A stretch of 64,000 nucleotides of DNA, taken from assembly GCF_000430645.1 (NCBI RefSeq), contig NZ_AUMK01000004.1, forward strand, positions 558,001-622,000. The letters are read 5' to 3'. Each line of letters opens with the position of its first letter. Position 1 is the stretch's first letter. Positions 28,444-37,526 of this stretch are shown here, piece after piece. The position numbers and the translations under genes are program-made. The notes under the pieces were generated by a model. It was not told the origin of the DNA and did not search any database. It worked only from the letters and a program-made list of their open reading frames with translations. The stretch is from Aquimarina latercula DSM 2041. Lineage in GTDB: Bacteria > Bacteroidota > Bacteroidia > Flavobacteriales > Flavobacteriaceae.

Positions 28444-29559
28444 TTAATCTCCATCGGCATCTACAAAATCAATATTTACAGCTATAGCCTGAAGCATATC
28501 TACTTTTAGAAAAACAACATTCTTTTGCAATTCATCATACGTATTAAGCATTAAACTATTATTTGTTCTCACTTGCTCAGAAAAATCTTCGTTTAGGTTC
28601 GTCGCTATTGTTCTAGCTGAATTAAATTGATTATTAATCAGACTACTTAAATCCTCACCGTCTTTAATAGTATTAAGAAAATCTAGGTATGTCTTTAAAC
28701 TCTGACCTGTAGCATTACTACTAAAATCCTTTCCGTTAAAGAAATCTTGTAATGCGTCAAGATTCGCATTAAAAAGTGTTTTTGATAAATCGCCTTTATA
28801 AATCGCTTCTACTCTATCATCTAATGGATTCCCAGAAAATACACCTGCCGGAATACCTATTTTACCTGCACGCAAATGTTTTTCATAATGAAATATGAAA
28901 TCATTTACTAACTTATCTAATGAACTTGTAGCAGATGAACCATTATTATTTACAAAAGAATCTCTAAAAGTACCTGTCCAATCATTTAACACCTCAGATG
29001 TCATATCATCCATTCTGGTAACAAGATCAGTAAGGTAATTTTTATAATTTGTACCTGTAGTGGCGTCGGTATAGAAACCAACAATAGCGGCATCAGAATC
29101 AGAAAGACCATTAATTAAATAATCCAATGAACCAAAACCTTGTTCATCTTGCTGAGAAACAGAAGTAAGATCATAAGTTCCTGAAGATATATTTGCTTCT
29201 ATATTTGTAGCACTAACAGGATATACATTCATAAAGTTTCTAAAAGAAATCTCTTCTGCTTTCCCAATTTCAAACATACTAACAGATTGCCAAGAGATAA
29301 ATGCAGTTGACCAAGCCTGTCTTAAAGCTACCAAATTAGATTCATCCGTTGTACCTACAAAATCCGATGTAGCTACTTTTAATGCAGCCATATTTGTAGA
29401 AAAATTTTGATATGCTGGAATTACAATATTATCCGCCACATTTTCTAACATAGCCTTTCTATCAAAGTTATCTGTCGTTTCTCCACTATCATCACTCGAT
29501 GAGCAGGCAGCCAGAATAAGAACCAAAACAACCACTGTCAAAAACCCAAACTTCTTCAT
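28444..29559 (-). CDS. Imelysin family lipoprotein
   Basis: 371 residues. Lipoprotein signal with lipobox LAAC and the Ser/Asp-rich tail CSSSDDSGE expected for export to the outer-membrane surface in this phylum. The helical imelysin domain spans the rest (ENVADNIVIPAYQNFSTNMAAL near the N-terminus, RQAWSTAFISWQSVSMFEIG, HYEKHLRAGKIGIPAG, then a second helical bundle). Imelysin-type (EfeO/IrpA) proteins are linked to iron. The family GxHxxE motif reads GFGSLD in QGFGSLDYLINGL, lacking the His and Glu, so the peptidase or metal site of classic imelysins is altered. A promoter-like element and a terminator hairpin precede the gene. Confidence 0.88.
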   Translation of the reverse strand: MKKFGFLTVVVLVLILAACSSSDDSGETTDNFDRKAMLENVADNIVIPAYQNFSTNMAALKVATSDFVGTTDESNLVALRQAWSTAFISWQSVSMFEIGKAEEISFRNFMNVYPVSATNIEANISSGTYDLTSVSQQDEQGFGSLDYLINGLSDSDAAIVGFYTDATTGTNYKNYLTDLVTRMDDMTSEVLNDWTGTFRDSFVNNNGSSATSSLDKLVNDFIFHYEKHLRAGKIGIPAGVFSGNPLDDRVEAIYKGDLSKTLFNANLDALQDFFNGKDFSSNATGQSLKTYLDFLNTIKDGEDLSSLINNQFNSARTIATNLNEDFSEQVRTNNSLMLNTYDELQKNVVFLKVDMLQAIAVNIDFVDADGD

Positions 29560-29590
29560 CTTATTTTTATTTATTCTTAATAAATTTTTG

Positions 29591-29623
29591 CAAATGTAAA
29601 AAAAGAGGAGGGATTATTACAAA
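29591..29623 (-). promoter_or_regulatory. Promoter in front of imelysin gene
   Basis: On the minus strand TTTG (29623-29620), a 21-base spacer, then TACATTTG (29598-29591), a perfect TAnnTTTG element, about 32 bases before the imelysin start. It overlaps the terminator of the upstream DUF4856 gene, so the imelysin-HTTM-receptor unit can be transcribed on its own. Confidence 0.55.
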
Positions 29624-29639
29624 GTCCTTCCTCTTTTTT
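29599..29639 (-). terminator. Intrinsic terminator between DUF4856 and imelysin genes
   Basis: Arms 29599-29613 and 29625-29639 form a 15-bp stem (one G-U pair on the plus-strand reading) with an 11-nt loop. The left part is A-rich, so the minus-strand transcript ends in seven U residues. It separates the DUF4856 gene from the rest of the locus or acts as an attenuator. Confidence 0.8.
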
Positions 29640-29664
29640 ATCATTTTTATATTTTGTTTAATTT

Positions 29665-30891
29665 TTAGCTCCCAGCCTGTGCTACAGTAAAATCAAACTT
29701 AGATGCTATTGTTTCTGACATTGCATCTAAGGTTTCTGGTGTTACATCCCATAAACCATTTGTTCCTCCCATAAGATCGTCTATCAAGCTTTGTACCTCT
29801 GTTCTAGTGAAATAAGGAGTATTACTATCTGAATTTCTTGTAAACTGTAAACTATAAACAAATCCAAATCCTTCGGAAAGGTCGTGAAATGCACTTGCAT
29901 AATCCACTGTACCAGCTTCTAATGCTGCTTTTCCTTGTTGTAAATAATAAACCGCTCTTACTGCAATAACTTCAGAAATTTTTTCTCTAAGAATTGCCGC
30001 TTGTTCATCACGTACGGTATAGTTTTTAGCAACAATAGCAGCTCTACCTAGTTTAAATGCATTATAAATATCATCAGCTATTCCTGTAAAATCAGCATCA
30101 TCTTCTACTCTACCAACATACTTATTAAGAAAACTATCATCATCTCCAATAGTTGCATTAGGATTCGCTGGATCTACAGAAGCACCGTAAACATATCCAT
30201 AAGCTTCATCCCATTTATGCTCCATAGTAGTATACGTACTACCATCTGCTACTATTCCATTATCATTATTTGTTACATTATCAGCTTCGTCAAGAACAGC
30301 CGTACCTAAGTAGTTATTTAATGCTTGATCTGTCATTAACGCACCGATCAAACTCTTAGCAAATGCTTGATTATACTCTAATCCATTAGCATTTACATAT
30401 CTATTAGATCCACCTCCAGCTTCTTGAAGAACTCCTGGATTACCAGCTGTAGCAGTTATCGCCCAGTTAGGAAAAACCTCATCAACCTGACCATTAATCC
30501 AAGCATCAAAATCAGCTTTTATCGCTGCAGCTTCTGTAGCGTTAGAAGAAAAATAATCTCTTGATGCTGCTGTTTTACTTCTTACACTTTTATCAGAAGC
30601 ATTTAAATCCGCATCTTCAAAATCATCTGCATTTTCTTGATGATCAAACATTGCATCTATAATAGCTTCGGTATTTGTATTATCAACAAATTGGCTGATA
30701 ATTACCTCTGCCATTGCTATTCTCGTAGTTTGACCACTAAAGCTTACAGTACTTTCTCCTTCTCGTAGGAATTCATATGTAGCAGGCACTTCTACTTGCG
30801 TGATTGGAGTTGCGTCATCATCAGAAGAACAAGAACCTAAAACGATAGTTCCCGATATGCATACAATTTTGAATACACTTTTAATTTTCAT
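29665..30891 (-). CDS. DUF4856 lipoprotein
   Basis: 408 residues. Lipoprotein signal with lipobox near LGSC and tail SSDDDATP, the usual surface-export signature. The DUF4856 body is mostly helical with blocks TYEFLREGESTVSFSGQTTR, RDYFSSNATEAAAIKADFD, NGLEYNQAFAKSLIGALM, TTMEHKWDEAYGYVYG and LGRAAIVAKNYTVRDEQ. The family is commonly found beside imelysin lipoproteins in Bacteroidota and may be a related metal-binding surface protein; this is association, not proof. Upstream are a consensus promoter and a long palindrome also found at the heme locus. A terminator separates it from the imelysin gene. Confidence 0.85.
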   Translation of the reverse strand: MKIKSVFKIVCISGTIVLGSCSSDDDATPITQVEVPATYEFLREGESTVSFSGQTTRIAMAEVIISQFVDNTNTEAIIDAMFDHQENADDFEDADLNASDKSVRSKTAASRDYFSSNATEAAAIKADFDAWINGQVDEVFPNWAITATAGNPGVLQEAGGGSNRYVNANGLEYNQAFAKSLIGALMTDQALNNYLGTAVLDEADNVTNNDNGIVADGSTYTTMEHKWDEAYGYVYGASVDPANPNATIGDDDSFLNKYVGRVEDDADFTGIADDIYNAFKLGRAAIVAKNYTVRDEQAAILREKISEVIAVRAVYYLQQGKAALEAGTVDYASAFHDLSEGFGFVYSLQFTRNSDSNTPYFTRTEVQSLIDDLMGGTNGLWDVTPETLDAMSETIASKFDFTVAQAGS

Positions 30892-30931
30892 TGCTTTTTA
30901 TTTAGACTTATTACAAATAATTAATAAAGTG

Positions 30932-30962
30932 CAAATATATTCAACCTAATATATCTGGCAAA
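30932..30962 (-). promoter_or_regulatory. Consensus Bacteroidota promoter of the DUF4856 gene
   Basis: On the minus strand TTTG (30962-30959), 19 bases, then TATATTTG (30939-30932). Both elements match the phylum consensus exactly. The predicted start near 30925 gives a leader of about 34 nt. Confidence 0.7.
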
Positions 30963-30963
30963 T

Positions 30964-30988
30964 TTTATTTATACTAAATCTAAATAAA
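30964..30988. promoter_or_regulatory. Palindromic operator candidate upstream of DUF4856 (shared with heme locus)
   Basis: Perfect 8-bp arms TTTATTTA (30964-30971) and TAAATAAA (30981-30988) with a 9-base spacer, immediately upstream of the -33 element. Read on the minus strand, the 27 bases from TTATTTAGA through AAATAAAATT match the element at 40504-40530 at 21 of 27 positions. The position suits a repressor of a metal-regulated gene. Confidence 0.55.
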
Positions 30989-31088
30989 TTTAAATTTTTA
31001 ACAATTAGATAAAAAAACTAGTAATCCTAAATGATTATCTAACCGTTCTATTCATAAACCAGTTTCCAAAATTGTTTAACTACTGTAG

Positions 31089-31547
31089 TTAATTTGTAGC
31101 GTATTTTTTTCTAAGTTCTCTTGTCCAATTAATTAGAACTTCCATTTCTTCTTTTTCTAAATCACCGTGGATCCAAGTATAGGATGAAAGTGGCATTTCT
31201 CCTTCTTCTACCTCTTCAATCAACTCATCCAGTTTATGGTCTTTTTTCTTATCAGAATACCCTTCCCAATCAGAAACATTAAAATGTTCTTTTCCTTCTT
31301 CCACATGATCTGCTAACCAATAAGAAACTGGTGCTATTTCTGCATACCAAGGATATATGGTTTGATTGCTATGACAATCGTAGCAATTACTTTTTAATAT
31401 TTCCTTTACCTTCTCTGTTGGCTTTGTATCATTTTCAAAATAAGCTACCGATTCATATCCTGACTCGTTCTTATCTGGTCTAACAAATTGCATAATTACT
31501 AATACTACTAACAATAACAGCCCTACTTTTTTTAATACATTTTTCAT
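31089..31547 (-). CDS. Membrane-anchored heme-binding domain protein (cytochrome c-like CxxCH)
   Basis: 152 residues. An N-terminal hydrophobic anchor (LKKVGLLLLVVLVIMQFV) is followed by a Haem_bd-type domain with Cys55-x-x-Cys58-His59 in SNCYDCHSNQTIYPWY, then IAPVSYWLADHVEEGKEHF and GEMPLSSYTWIHGDL. The family is a small periplasmic c-type heme protein, probably in electron transfer. It starts 17 bases after the HMG-CoA lyase gene stops, so the two may be co-transcribed, with no obvious functional link. Confidence 0.85.
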   Translation of the reverse strand: MKNVLKKVGLLLLVVLVIMQFVRPDKNESGYESVAYFENDTKPTEKVKEILKSNCYDCHSNQTIYPWYAEIAPVSYWLADHVEEGKEHFNVSDWEGYSDKKKDHKLDELIEEVEEGEMPLSSYTWIHGDLEKEEMEVLINWTRELRKKYATN

Positions 31548-31564
31548 TTTATTACTCTATCTAT

Positions 31565-32431
31565 TTAATGGTATTTCGTAAATATCTTAGTTGCTTCATT
31601 ATGAGAAGACTCAAAACTCATAGTTCTTACATTAGTATCAGCCTGTACAGTGGTAAAGTAAGAAAGCATTCTCTCCGTAGGCATGTTACCTGTTAATTCA
31701 TCTTTTGCCATTGGACATCCTCCAAATCCTTGTATTGCTCCATCGAACCTTCTGCAACCGGCTTTGTAGGCCGAATCTACTTTTTCATGCCAGGTTGTAG
31801 GCGTTGTATGTAAATGTGCGCCAAATTCTATATCGGGATATTTTGGGATCAAGTTAGCGTATAAATACTCTATAATTTCTGGATTAGAAGTACCTACAGT
31901 ATCAGAAAGTGATAAAATTTTCACTCCCATATTACTTAACTTCTCTGTCCAATCACCCACAATCTCTACATTCCAAGGATCTCCATAAGGGTTCCCAAAA
32001 CCCATGGATAAATAAGCTACTACTTGTTTATTAGCTTTATCAGCAATATTTAAAATTTCCTGTAAAGTTTCTACAGATTCTGCAATGGTCTTATGCGTAT
32101 TACGCATCTGGAAATTTTCCGAAATCGAAAAGGGGTATCCTAAATAATCAATTTCTTTATGCTGCACTGCATCATTAGCTCCGCGAACATTAGCTATTAT
32201 CGCTAATAATTTACTTTCTGTTGCCGAAAGATCTAATTTTGATAAAACTTCTGCTGTATCTACCATCTGCGGAATCGCTTTTGGAGAAACAAAACTACCA
32301 AAATCTATAGTATCAAAACCACAACGCAACAACGATTGGATATACTGTACTTTTTTTTCTGTAGGGATAAAATCCTTGATGCCTTGCATAGCATCTCTTG
32401 GACATTCAATGATTTTTACTTTTTCGGCCAT
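31565..32431 (-). CDS. mvaB: Hydroxymethylglutaryl-CoA lyase
   Basis: 288 residues, typical for HMG-CoA lyase, a TIM barrel that cleaves HMG-CoA to acetyl-CoA and acetoacetate in leucine degradation. Active-site features are visible: ECPRDAMQG with Arg12 and Asp13, metal ligands in GAHLHTT (His206, His208), and the catalytic cysteine loop GGCPMA (Cys239 within residues 237-242). The variation from the commoner GPRDGLQN opening is frequent in this phylum. The related family members citramalate or isopropylmalate synthase lack the GGCP loop, supporting the lyase call. Confidence 0.9.
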   Translation of the reverse strand: MAEKVKIIECPRDAMQGIKDFIPTEKKVQYIQSLLRCGFDTIDFGSFVSPKAIPQMVDTAEVLSKLDLSATESKLLAIIANVRGANDAVQHKEIDYLGYPFSISENFQMRNTHKTIAESVETLQEILNIADKANKQVVAYLSMGFGNPYGDPWNVEIVGDWTEKLSNMGVKILSLSDTVGTSNPEIIEYLYANLIPKYPDIEFGAHLHTTPTTWHEKVDSAYKAGCRRFDGAIQGFGGCPMAKDELTGNMPTERMLSYFTTVQADTNVRTMSFESSHNEATKIFTKYH

Positions 32432-32480
32432 TTATCAGCTTCTATCTAAAAGAAATTCAATTAAGAGTATAAAAATATGA

Positions 32481-33107
32481 TTATTTTTCAGAAAACAGGA
32501 TAAAAATTCCTATTCCAATAAAGACAATTATCTGCATCCATTTTAAGAACTCTCCAACCCTTGAATTACTTTTAACAAAATCCGAAATATAACCAGCCAT
32601 AATTGCTATCCCTCCAAAAACAAAAAAAGACACTACGATAAACAAAAAACCTAAAACATAAAACTGCGTTACATTACTTAACTCTTGACTAAATAAAAAC
32701 CCAGGAAAAAAGGCTAAAAAGAATATAGACACTTTAGGATTCAGTACATTCATTATAAAACCTTGCTTAAACAATTGCCCAACACTCTTTTTCTCAACCG
32801 AATCCTCAGAAAGCTGAATAGATCCTTTACTTCTCCATACTTTATAGGCTAAAAAGAATAAATACAAAGCCCCCATTAGTTTAATCCCAAAAAACAATAT
32901 CTCACTTTGTTTAATTATAACAGAAACACCAAAGGCAACCAATGTTGTGTGAACCAAACATCCGGACATCAAACCTGCGACAGTAGCAAGACCGTATTTT
33001 TTTCCATTAACAATACTTTGCATCAACACATAAATATTATCAGGTCCTGGAGAGATTGATAAGGCCAATGTGGCAATTATAAACGTATACAAGATGTCAA
33101 AATTCAT
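32481..33107 (-). CDS. LysE/RhtB family amino-acid exporter
   Basis: 208 residues with six hydrophobic segments. The family signature SISPGPDNIYVLMQS is near the N-terminus, then GLATVAGLMSGCLVHTTLVAFGV and GFIMNVLNPKVSIFFLAFFPGF. Such inner-membrane proteins export amino acids such as homoserine, threonine or lysine. The substrate cannot be read from the sequence. It lies 49 bases upstream of the HMG-CoA lyase gene on the same strand. Confidence 0.9.
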   Translation of the reverse strand: MNFDILYTFIIATLALSISPGPDNIYVLMQSIVNGKKYGLATVAGLMSGCLVHTTLVAFGVSVIIKQSEILFFGIKLMGALYLFFLAYKVWRSKGSIQLSEDSVEKKSVGQLFKQGFIMNVLNPKVSIFFLAFFPGFLFSQELSNVTQFYVLGFLFIVVSFFVFGGIAIMAGYISDFVKSNSRVGEFLKWMQIIVFIGIGIFILFSEK

Positions 33108-33267
33108 TCTTAATTTTTATGAGATTACATTTCATTGACAAATGCTTCAAAAATATGCATATCGTTTTAAATTAGTTCCTAATAAATCATAATTAAAAAT
33201 TAGGGTTATTTAGTAATCAACTGTTTAGAATATATAACACAAATCAAAATAACCAACAAACTCACAA

Positions 33268-34179
33268 ATGAAGAAACGTATACTAAACTCTATTATATTA
33301 CTCTTAGTATTTACAACATATAGCCAAACTACTGCCACATATGATATTGTTTTCACAAGCAATTGGGCATCTCACGGAACTTTACCTGGTAACGCACATT
33401 TTACAGAATTAGTAGGTGCTACACATAATAACAACATTGTTTTCTTAGAAATGGGTGGTTTAGCCACTCCCGGAATTGAAGACGTTGCAGAATTAGGTCT
33501 TTTCGGTGACTTCTCTAACGAAGTGAACACCGCAATTGCCGCAAATAATGCAGACCAATTTATAGAAGGCCCGAATTTATTCCCTACTTCTTCTAATCAA
33601 ACAATTAAAATTAATGATCTTACTGTTAGTTCTGATTATCCGCTAGTTAGTCTTGCCTCTATGATTGCTCTTAGTCCTGACTGGATGATTGCTGTAAACA
33701 GCATATCTCTGATAGATAATGGAGGGCAATGGATTCCAGAGATTTCTATAGATCTTTTCCCATATGATGCCGGAACTGAAGAAGGAACTGGATATAGCCT
33801 TAACAATAATGCTACTAACCCGCACGAAGCTATTTCTATGCTTTCTCCATCAAATTCACCATTTAATTCTGATAAAATTGGCACTATAGTTTTTACCCAA
33901 AAACAACTTAACGTACAAGATTTTAACACACAAAAAGATGACATCACTATTTCGCCAAATCCTAGTGATGGTAATATCTCTATTCAGACTAACCATGCAT
34001 CAACCTTAAAAGAAATTGAAATTTATAATGTTTTAGGTAAACAAGTTAGACGTTACAATTTTAAACAGAGTAATAGTAATATTAATCTAAACTTAAGTAA
34101 TCTAAACGCTGGAATTTATCTAGTGCGACTTCATACTAATTCGGGAACAACAGAAACTCAAAAAATAATTCTGAGATAG
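33268..34179 (+). CDS. Secreted spondin-domain protein with T9SS type A sorting signal
   Basis: 303 residues. Signal peptide MKKRILNSIILLLVFTTYSQ. A spondin_N-like domain covers ~24-215 (YDIVFTSNWASHGTLPGNAHFTEL, GATHNNNIVFLEMGG, VAELGLFGDF, SPDWMIAVNSISLIDNGGQW, IDLFPYDAGTEEGTGY). A type A T9SS C-terminal domain follows (~225-303: ISPNPSDGNISIQT, IEIYNVLGKQV, LNLSNLNAGIYLVRL, ending IILR). In eukaryotes spondin domains occur in matrix proteins and bind Ca2+; here a surface or adhesive role is likely. It is convergent with pyrD with only one base between the stops and no terminator visible. Confidence 0.88.
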   Translation: MKKRILNSIILLLVFTTYSQTTATYDIVFTSNWASHGTLPGNAHFTELVGATHNNNIVFLEMGGLATPGIEDVAELGLFGDFSNEVNTAIAANNADQFIEGPNLFPTSSNQTIKINDLTVSSDYPLVSLASMIALSPDWMIAVNSISLIDNGGQWIPEISIDLFPYDAGTEEGTGYSLNNNATNPHEAISMLSPSNSPFNSDKIGTIVFTQKQLNVQDFNTQKDDITISPNPSDGNISIQTNHASTLKEIEIYNVLGKQVRRYNFKQSNSNINLNLSNLNAGIYLVRLHTNSGTTETQKIILR

Positions 34180-34180
34180 T

Positions 34181-35218
34181 TTACAATCCTTTTTGAACAA
34201 CCATTTTATTGATATTTTTTATCAATTTTGGCCCTTCATAGATAAAACCAGTATAAATCTGAACTAGGCTTGCTCCTGCTTCTAATTTTTCAATTGCATC
34301 CGCAGCTGTATGAATACCTCCTACTCCAATTATAGGAAAAGCTTGGTTACTTTTTTCTGATAAATATTTTATCACTTTTGTACTTCTGCTCTTGATTGGT
34401 AGCCCACTTAATCCTCCATTACCAATATCTTCTAATCTTTTCTTAGAAGTCTGTAATCCTTCTCTATTAACAGAAGTATTACTAGCAATTACACCATCCA
34501 ATTTTGTTATCTTAACTAGTTCTATTATTTCATCTAATTGAGTGTTGTTTAAATCGGGAGCTATTTTTAGTACAATTGGTTTTTGTGCCGAAAATGTAAG
34601 ATTTGCTTTTTGAACAGTTCTAATTAACTCTTCTAAATATTCTTTGTCATTAAGTTTTGCATGACTCCCAACATTAGGACAACTAACATTTAGTACAAAA
34701 TAATCAACATATGGGTGTAATGCATTAAAACAAGCTAAGTAATCTCTCGTATAATCCTCGGGAGCTGTATCTGTGTTCTTTCCAATATTGCCACCTATTA
34801 TGAGTTTACCTTTATTCTTTTTTAATTGAGTAATCGCTGATTCTAATCCTTCATTATTAAATCCCATTCTATTAATGATCCCAGCATCTTCTTTTAATCG
34901 AAATAACCGTTTTTTAGGATTACCTTCCTGAGCTTTCGGTGTAACTGTTCCTATTTCAATAAAACCAAACCCAAAATTAGCTAACTCGTTATATAATACC
35001 GCATTTTTATCAAATCCAGCTGCTAGTCCAACAGGGTTTTTAAATTTCAATCCAAAAACTTCTCTTTCTAACTTGGAGTTTTTTACTTGATATAAACTTC
35101 TAAAAATACCTGATACAAAAGGAAACTTTGATACCGTTCTAATCATTTTGAAGGTAAAGTGATGTACACCTTCTGGATCATATTTAAATAATATTGGACG
35201 AACTAGGGATTTATACAT
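34181..35218 (-). CDS. pyrD: Dihydroorotate dehydrogenase (quinone), class 2
   Basis: 345 residues from the ATG at 35218 (an upstream TTG adds eight non-conserved residues). Oxidises dihydroorotate to orotate in pyrimidine synthesis, passing electrons to menaquinone at the membrane. Class 2 features are an amphipathic N-terminal helix region ([21 protein letters not shown]), [40 protein letters not shown], catalytic Ser in [12 protein letters not shown]-binding GGLSGLPIK and [10 protein letters not shown]. The class 2 N-terminal extension and lack of an adjacent electron-transfer subunit argue against the class 1 forms. Confidence 0.95.
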   Translation of the reverse strand: MYKSLVRPILFKYDPEGVHHFTFKMIRTVSKFPFVSGIFRSLYQVKNSKLEREVFGLKFKNPVGLAAGFDKNAVLYNELANFGFGFIEIGTVTPKAQEGNPKKRLFRLKEDAGIINRMGFNNEGLESAITQLKKNKGKLIIGGNIGKNTDTAPEDYTRDYLACFNALHPYVDYFVLNVSCPNVGSHAKLNDKEYLEELIRTVQKANLTFSAQKPIVLKIAPDLNNTQLDEIIELVKITKLDGVIASNTSVNREGLQTSKKRLEDIGNGGLSGLPIKSRSTKVIKYLSEKSNQAFPIIGVGGIHTAADAIEKLEAGASLVQIYTGFIYEGPKLIKNINKMVVQKGL

Positions 35219-35314
35219 GTAATAGCTTCTTTTGGTTTGCAAAAATACGTGTTACAAAAATTTTACCATACAAATATTTAATTTTTATAATATTCATTAG
35301 ATTCATTCTTGAAT

Positions 35315-37513
35315 TTAATAACAATCTATTCTGATCTGCTTATTTTTCTGAAAGGTACTTAAAGGAGTTTTTAATTTATTTTCAGTTATACTTTCCAAAA
35401 CGTCAAGAACTTCGTCTTGCATATTGACAGAGCCACATATCATGATCAGGCCATCTTTCTGAAGAACATCCACTATCAAACTGTACTCTCTCTGTATAAC
35501 ATTTTGAACATATTCATTATTATCTTCTCTAGAATAAACCCCTTGAAAAGCATGCAATTGCTTTGTTAATCTACCTCGCTTTAGATAATCTTCATATATC
35601 TCTTTAGATTCTCGAGTTCTTCCACCCCAAAACAAATGTGTTTTAGCATATTTATTCTCACCCGCAATCATTCCTAAAAAAGGAGCTATACCAGTACCAT
35701 TTGCTATTAAAACTACATTCTTTGTATTCGTAGGTAAATAAAATTTTTCATTACATTTAATTCTACCTTTTAAGACATCTCCTTTATTTAATTGGCTTAA
35801 ATATGAGGAACAAAGACCTAAATCATGCTTTTTAACACTTAATACAATACCTCCATCAACTTTTCCTATTGAATAAAGTCGTTCTACTGTATTTTGATCT
35901 GGACGAATAGCTAATAAATCTCCGGATCTAAAATCAATAGAAGAATCTTTTGATTGTAACCGAAGTAAAAATGTATCATCAATATTCAATGGTGTTCTAT
36001 CGATGACTTCAAAAGCATCATATTCTTTATCAGCAAAATCTTTAAAATCTTCAATCTCTAATGTGAGCCCTTCATATACACTCCATTTTTGAATCCAATA
36101 CCGAAAATCATCTGTTGATTTGTTATTTATTTTTTCTATCGGTAAACTAATAGTAAATTTAGAATGCTCTCTAAATAATTTATCTACGTCTTCTGCAAAT
36201 TTGCAAAACTCAGGATATGCTAATGACCCAAAGCCTACTACAGAAAATCGAAGTTCATTAATAGGTGCAACACTATTGAACAATTGATTAAATTTTTTAG
36301 CATTTGTAGGAGCTTCTCCTTCGCCATAAGTAGCAGTAATAACAATTATGTGTTGCGCTCTTTGATATGTTGTATATGAATTAAGTTCTGCTACAAAAAC
36401 TGTTTTACCTACTGAAAACAATGCATTTCTTAGATAATTAACGAACGTATATGTAGAACCGTTTTCTGATCCTACTAAAATTATATAATCGCTTGTATCC
36501 TTACCCCCTTTATTACATACCAGTTTACTCCCGTTACGACGTTTAATAGTCATATAAAAACCTGAATACATAAAAAACAAAATGACTACACAAGTAATCA
36601 ATAAGACAAAAGACCATAAAACATTACCTTTACCTGTATGTAAGATAAGTGCGTAATATGTTGTTAATTTCACAAACGGGTATTCTTGCTCACTAAGCAC
36701 ATTGCCATTAAATTGATTTACAATAAGTTCTTTATTAATCAATTCTAATCTAAAGTAATCCTCTATATCATCAGAAAATGGAAATTCTATGTTCTTAACT
36801 TCGGCAAGAGATATTTTTTTAAAAACTGGAAAATCTGTAATAGCAATTACATCAGTTTTCTGATCTCCTTGAAAATTAATTTGGTGGGGAGATGTATATT
36901 TCGGGAGTAGAGAAAACTTTTCTATAGATAAATATACACCAGTCAATGCTACAATAAGAATTGGCACAAAAAACCACCTTCCTAAAACAACATGATAAAA
37001 TTGATTTGAGTATTCTTTATTAACCTTTGAAAAAAGTTTTAAAACTCCTCCTTGTCGCTTAACAATAAGAATAATACCGGTAATCGCAATCACAACTAAC
37101 AAGAAAGAAATAAAGCCAACAAAAAAACGCCCTAAACTTTTGAGGAATAAGGATCGATGGAGGTTCGTAGCAAACTTAAAAATTCCGGATTTACGTTTTG
37201 GTACACCTAACTTCTCTCCTGTTCTTGGGTTTATATAAATTCTTTCGTCATTTCCCTCTTTCGTTACTACAGAAGCAATTACAAAATTTGTTTCATCTAC
37301 GGTAATTGCAATAATATCATCATACTCTTCCCGTAATGCCTCAATAGTTTCAGAAATCGTTACCTCTTTAATGTTATCTACTACATATGGTTTTGCAACT
37401 TCAGATATTGGCTCTAAGGCAAGAATTACTCCCGTTACAGAAGCAATAAATAAAAAAATAGCAGAAGATATAGCCAAAAGAAGATGGCTATATCTCCACA
37501 ACGAAATAGTCAT
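35315..37513 (-). CDS. PepSY-flavodoxin-FNR fusion reductase (heme locus)
   Basis: 732 residues. The N-terminal half is a PepSY-associated membrane module with four main membrane segments (about 10-32, 130-152, 175-195, 300-322) and periplasmic PepSY parts. The C-terminal half is cytoplasmic: a flavodoxin-like domain (YIILVGSENGSTYTFVNYL, TYGEGEAPTNAKKF) and a ferredoxin-NADP reductase-type FAD/NADPH domain (SGDLLAIRPDQ, RLYSIGK, IANGTGIAPFLGMI, HLFWGGRTRESKEIY). This organisation would pass electrons from NAD(P)H to the membrane or periplasm, for example to reduce ferric iron or heme. Last gene of the operon opposite hmuR. Confidence 0.87.
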   Translation of the reverse strand: MTISLWRYSHLLLAISSAIFLFIASVTGVILALEPISEVAKPYVVDNIKEVTISETIEALREEYDDIIAITVDETNFVIASVVTKEGNDERIYINPRTGEKLGVPKRKSGIFKFATNLHRSLFLKSLGRFFVGFISFLLVVIAITGIILIVKRQGGVLKLFSKVNKEYSNQFYHVVLGRWFFVPILIVALTGVYLSIEKFSLLPKYTSPHQINFQGDQKTDVIAITDFPVFKKISLAEVKNIEFPFSDDIEDYFRLELINKELIVNQFNGNVLSEQEYPFVKLTTYYALILHTGKGNVLWSFVLLITCVVILFFMYSGFYMTIKRRNGSKLVCNKGGKDTSDYIILVGSENGSTYTFVNYLRNALFSVGKTVFVAELNSYTTYQRAQHIIVITATYGEGEAPTNAKKFNQLFNSVAPINELRFSVVGFGSLAYPEFCKFAEDVDKLFREHSKFTISLPIEKINNKSTDDFRYWIQKWSVYEGLTLEIEDFKDFADKEYDAFEVIDRTPLNIDDTFLLRLQSKDSSIDFRSGDLLAIRPDQNTVERLYSIGKVDGGIVLSVKKHDLGLCSSYLSQLNKGDVLKGRIKCNEKFYLPTNTKNVVLIANGTGIAPFLGMIAGENKYAKTHLFWGGRTRESKEIYEDYLKRGRLTKQLHAFQGVYSREDNNEYVQNVIQREYSLIVDVLQKDGLIMICGSVNMQDEVLDVLESITENKLKTPLSTFQKNKQIRIDCY

Positions 37514-37526
37514 TATATTCTATATA

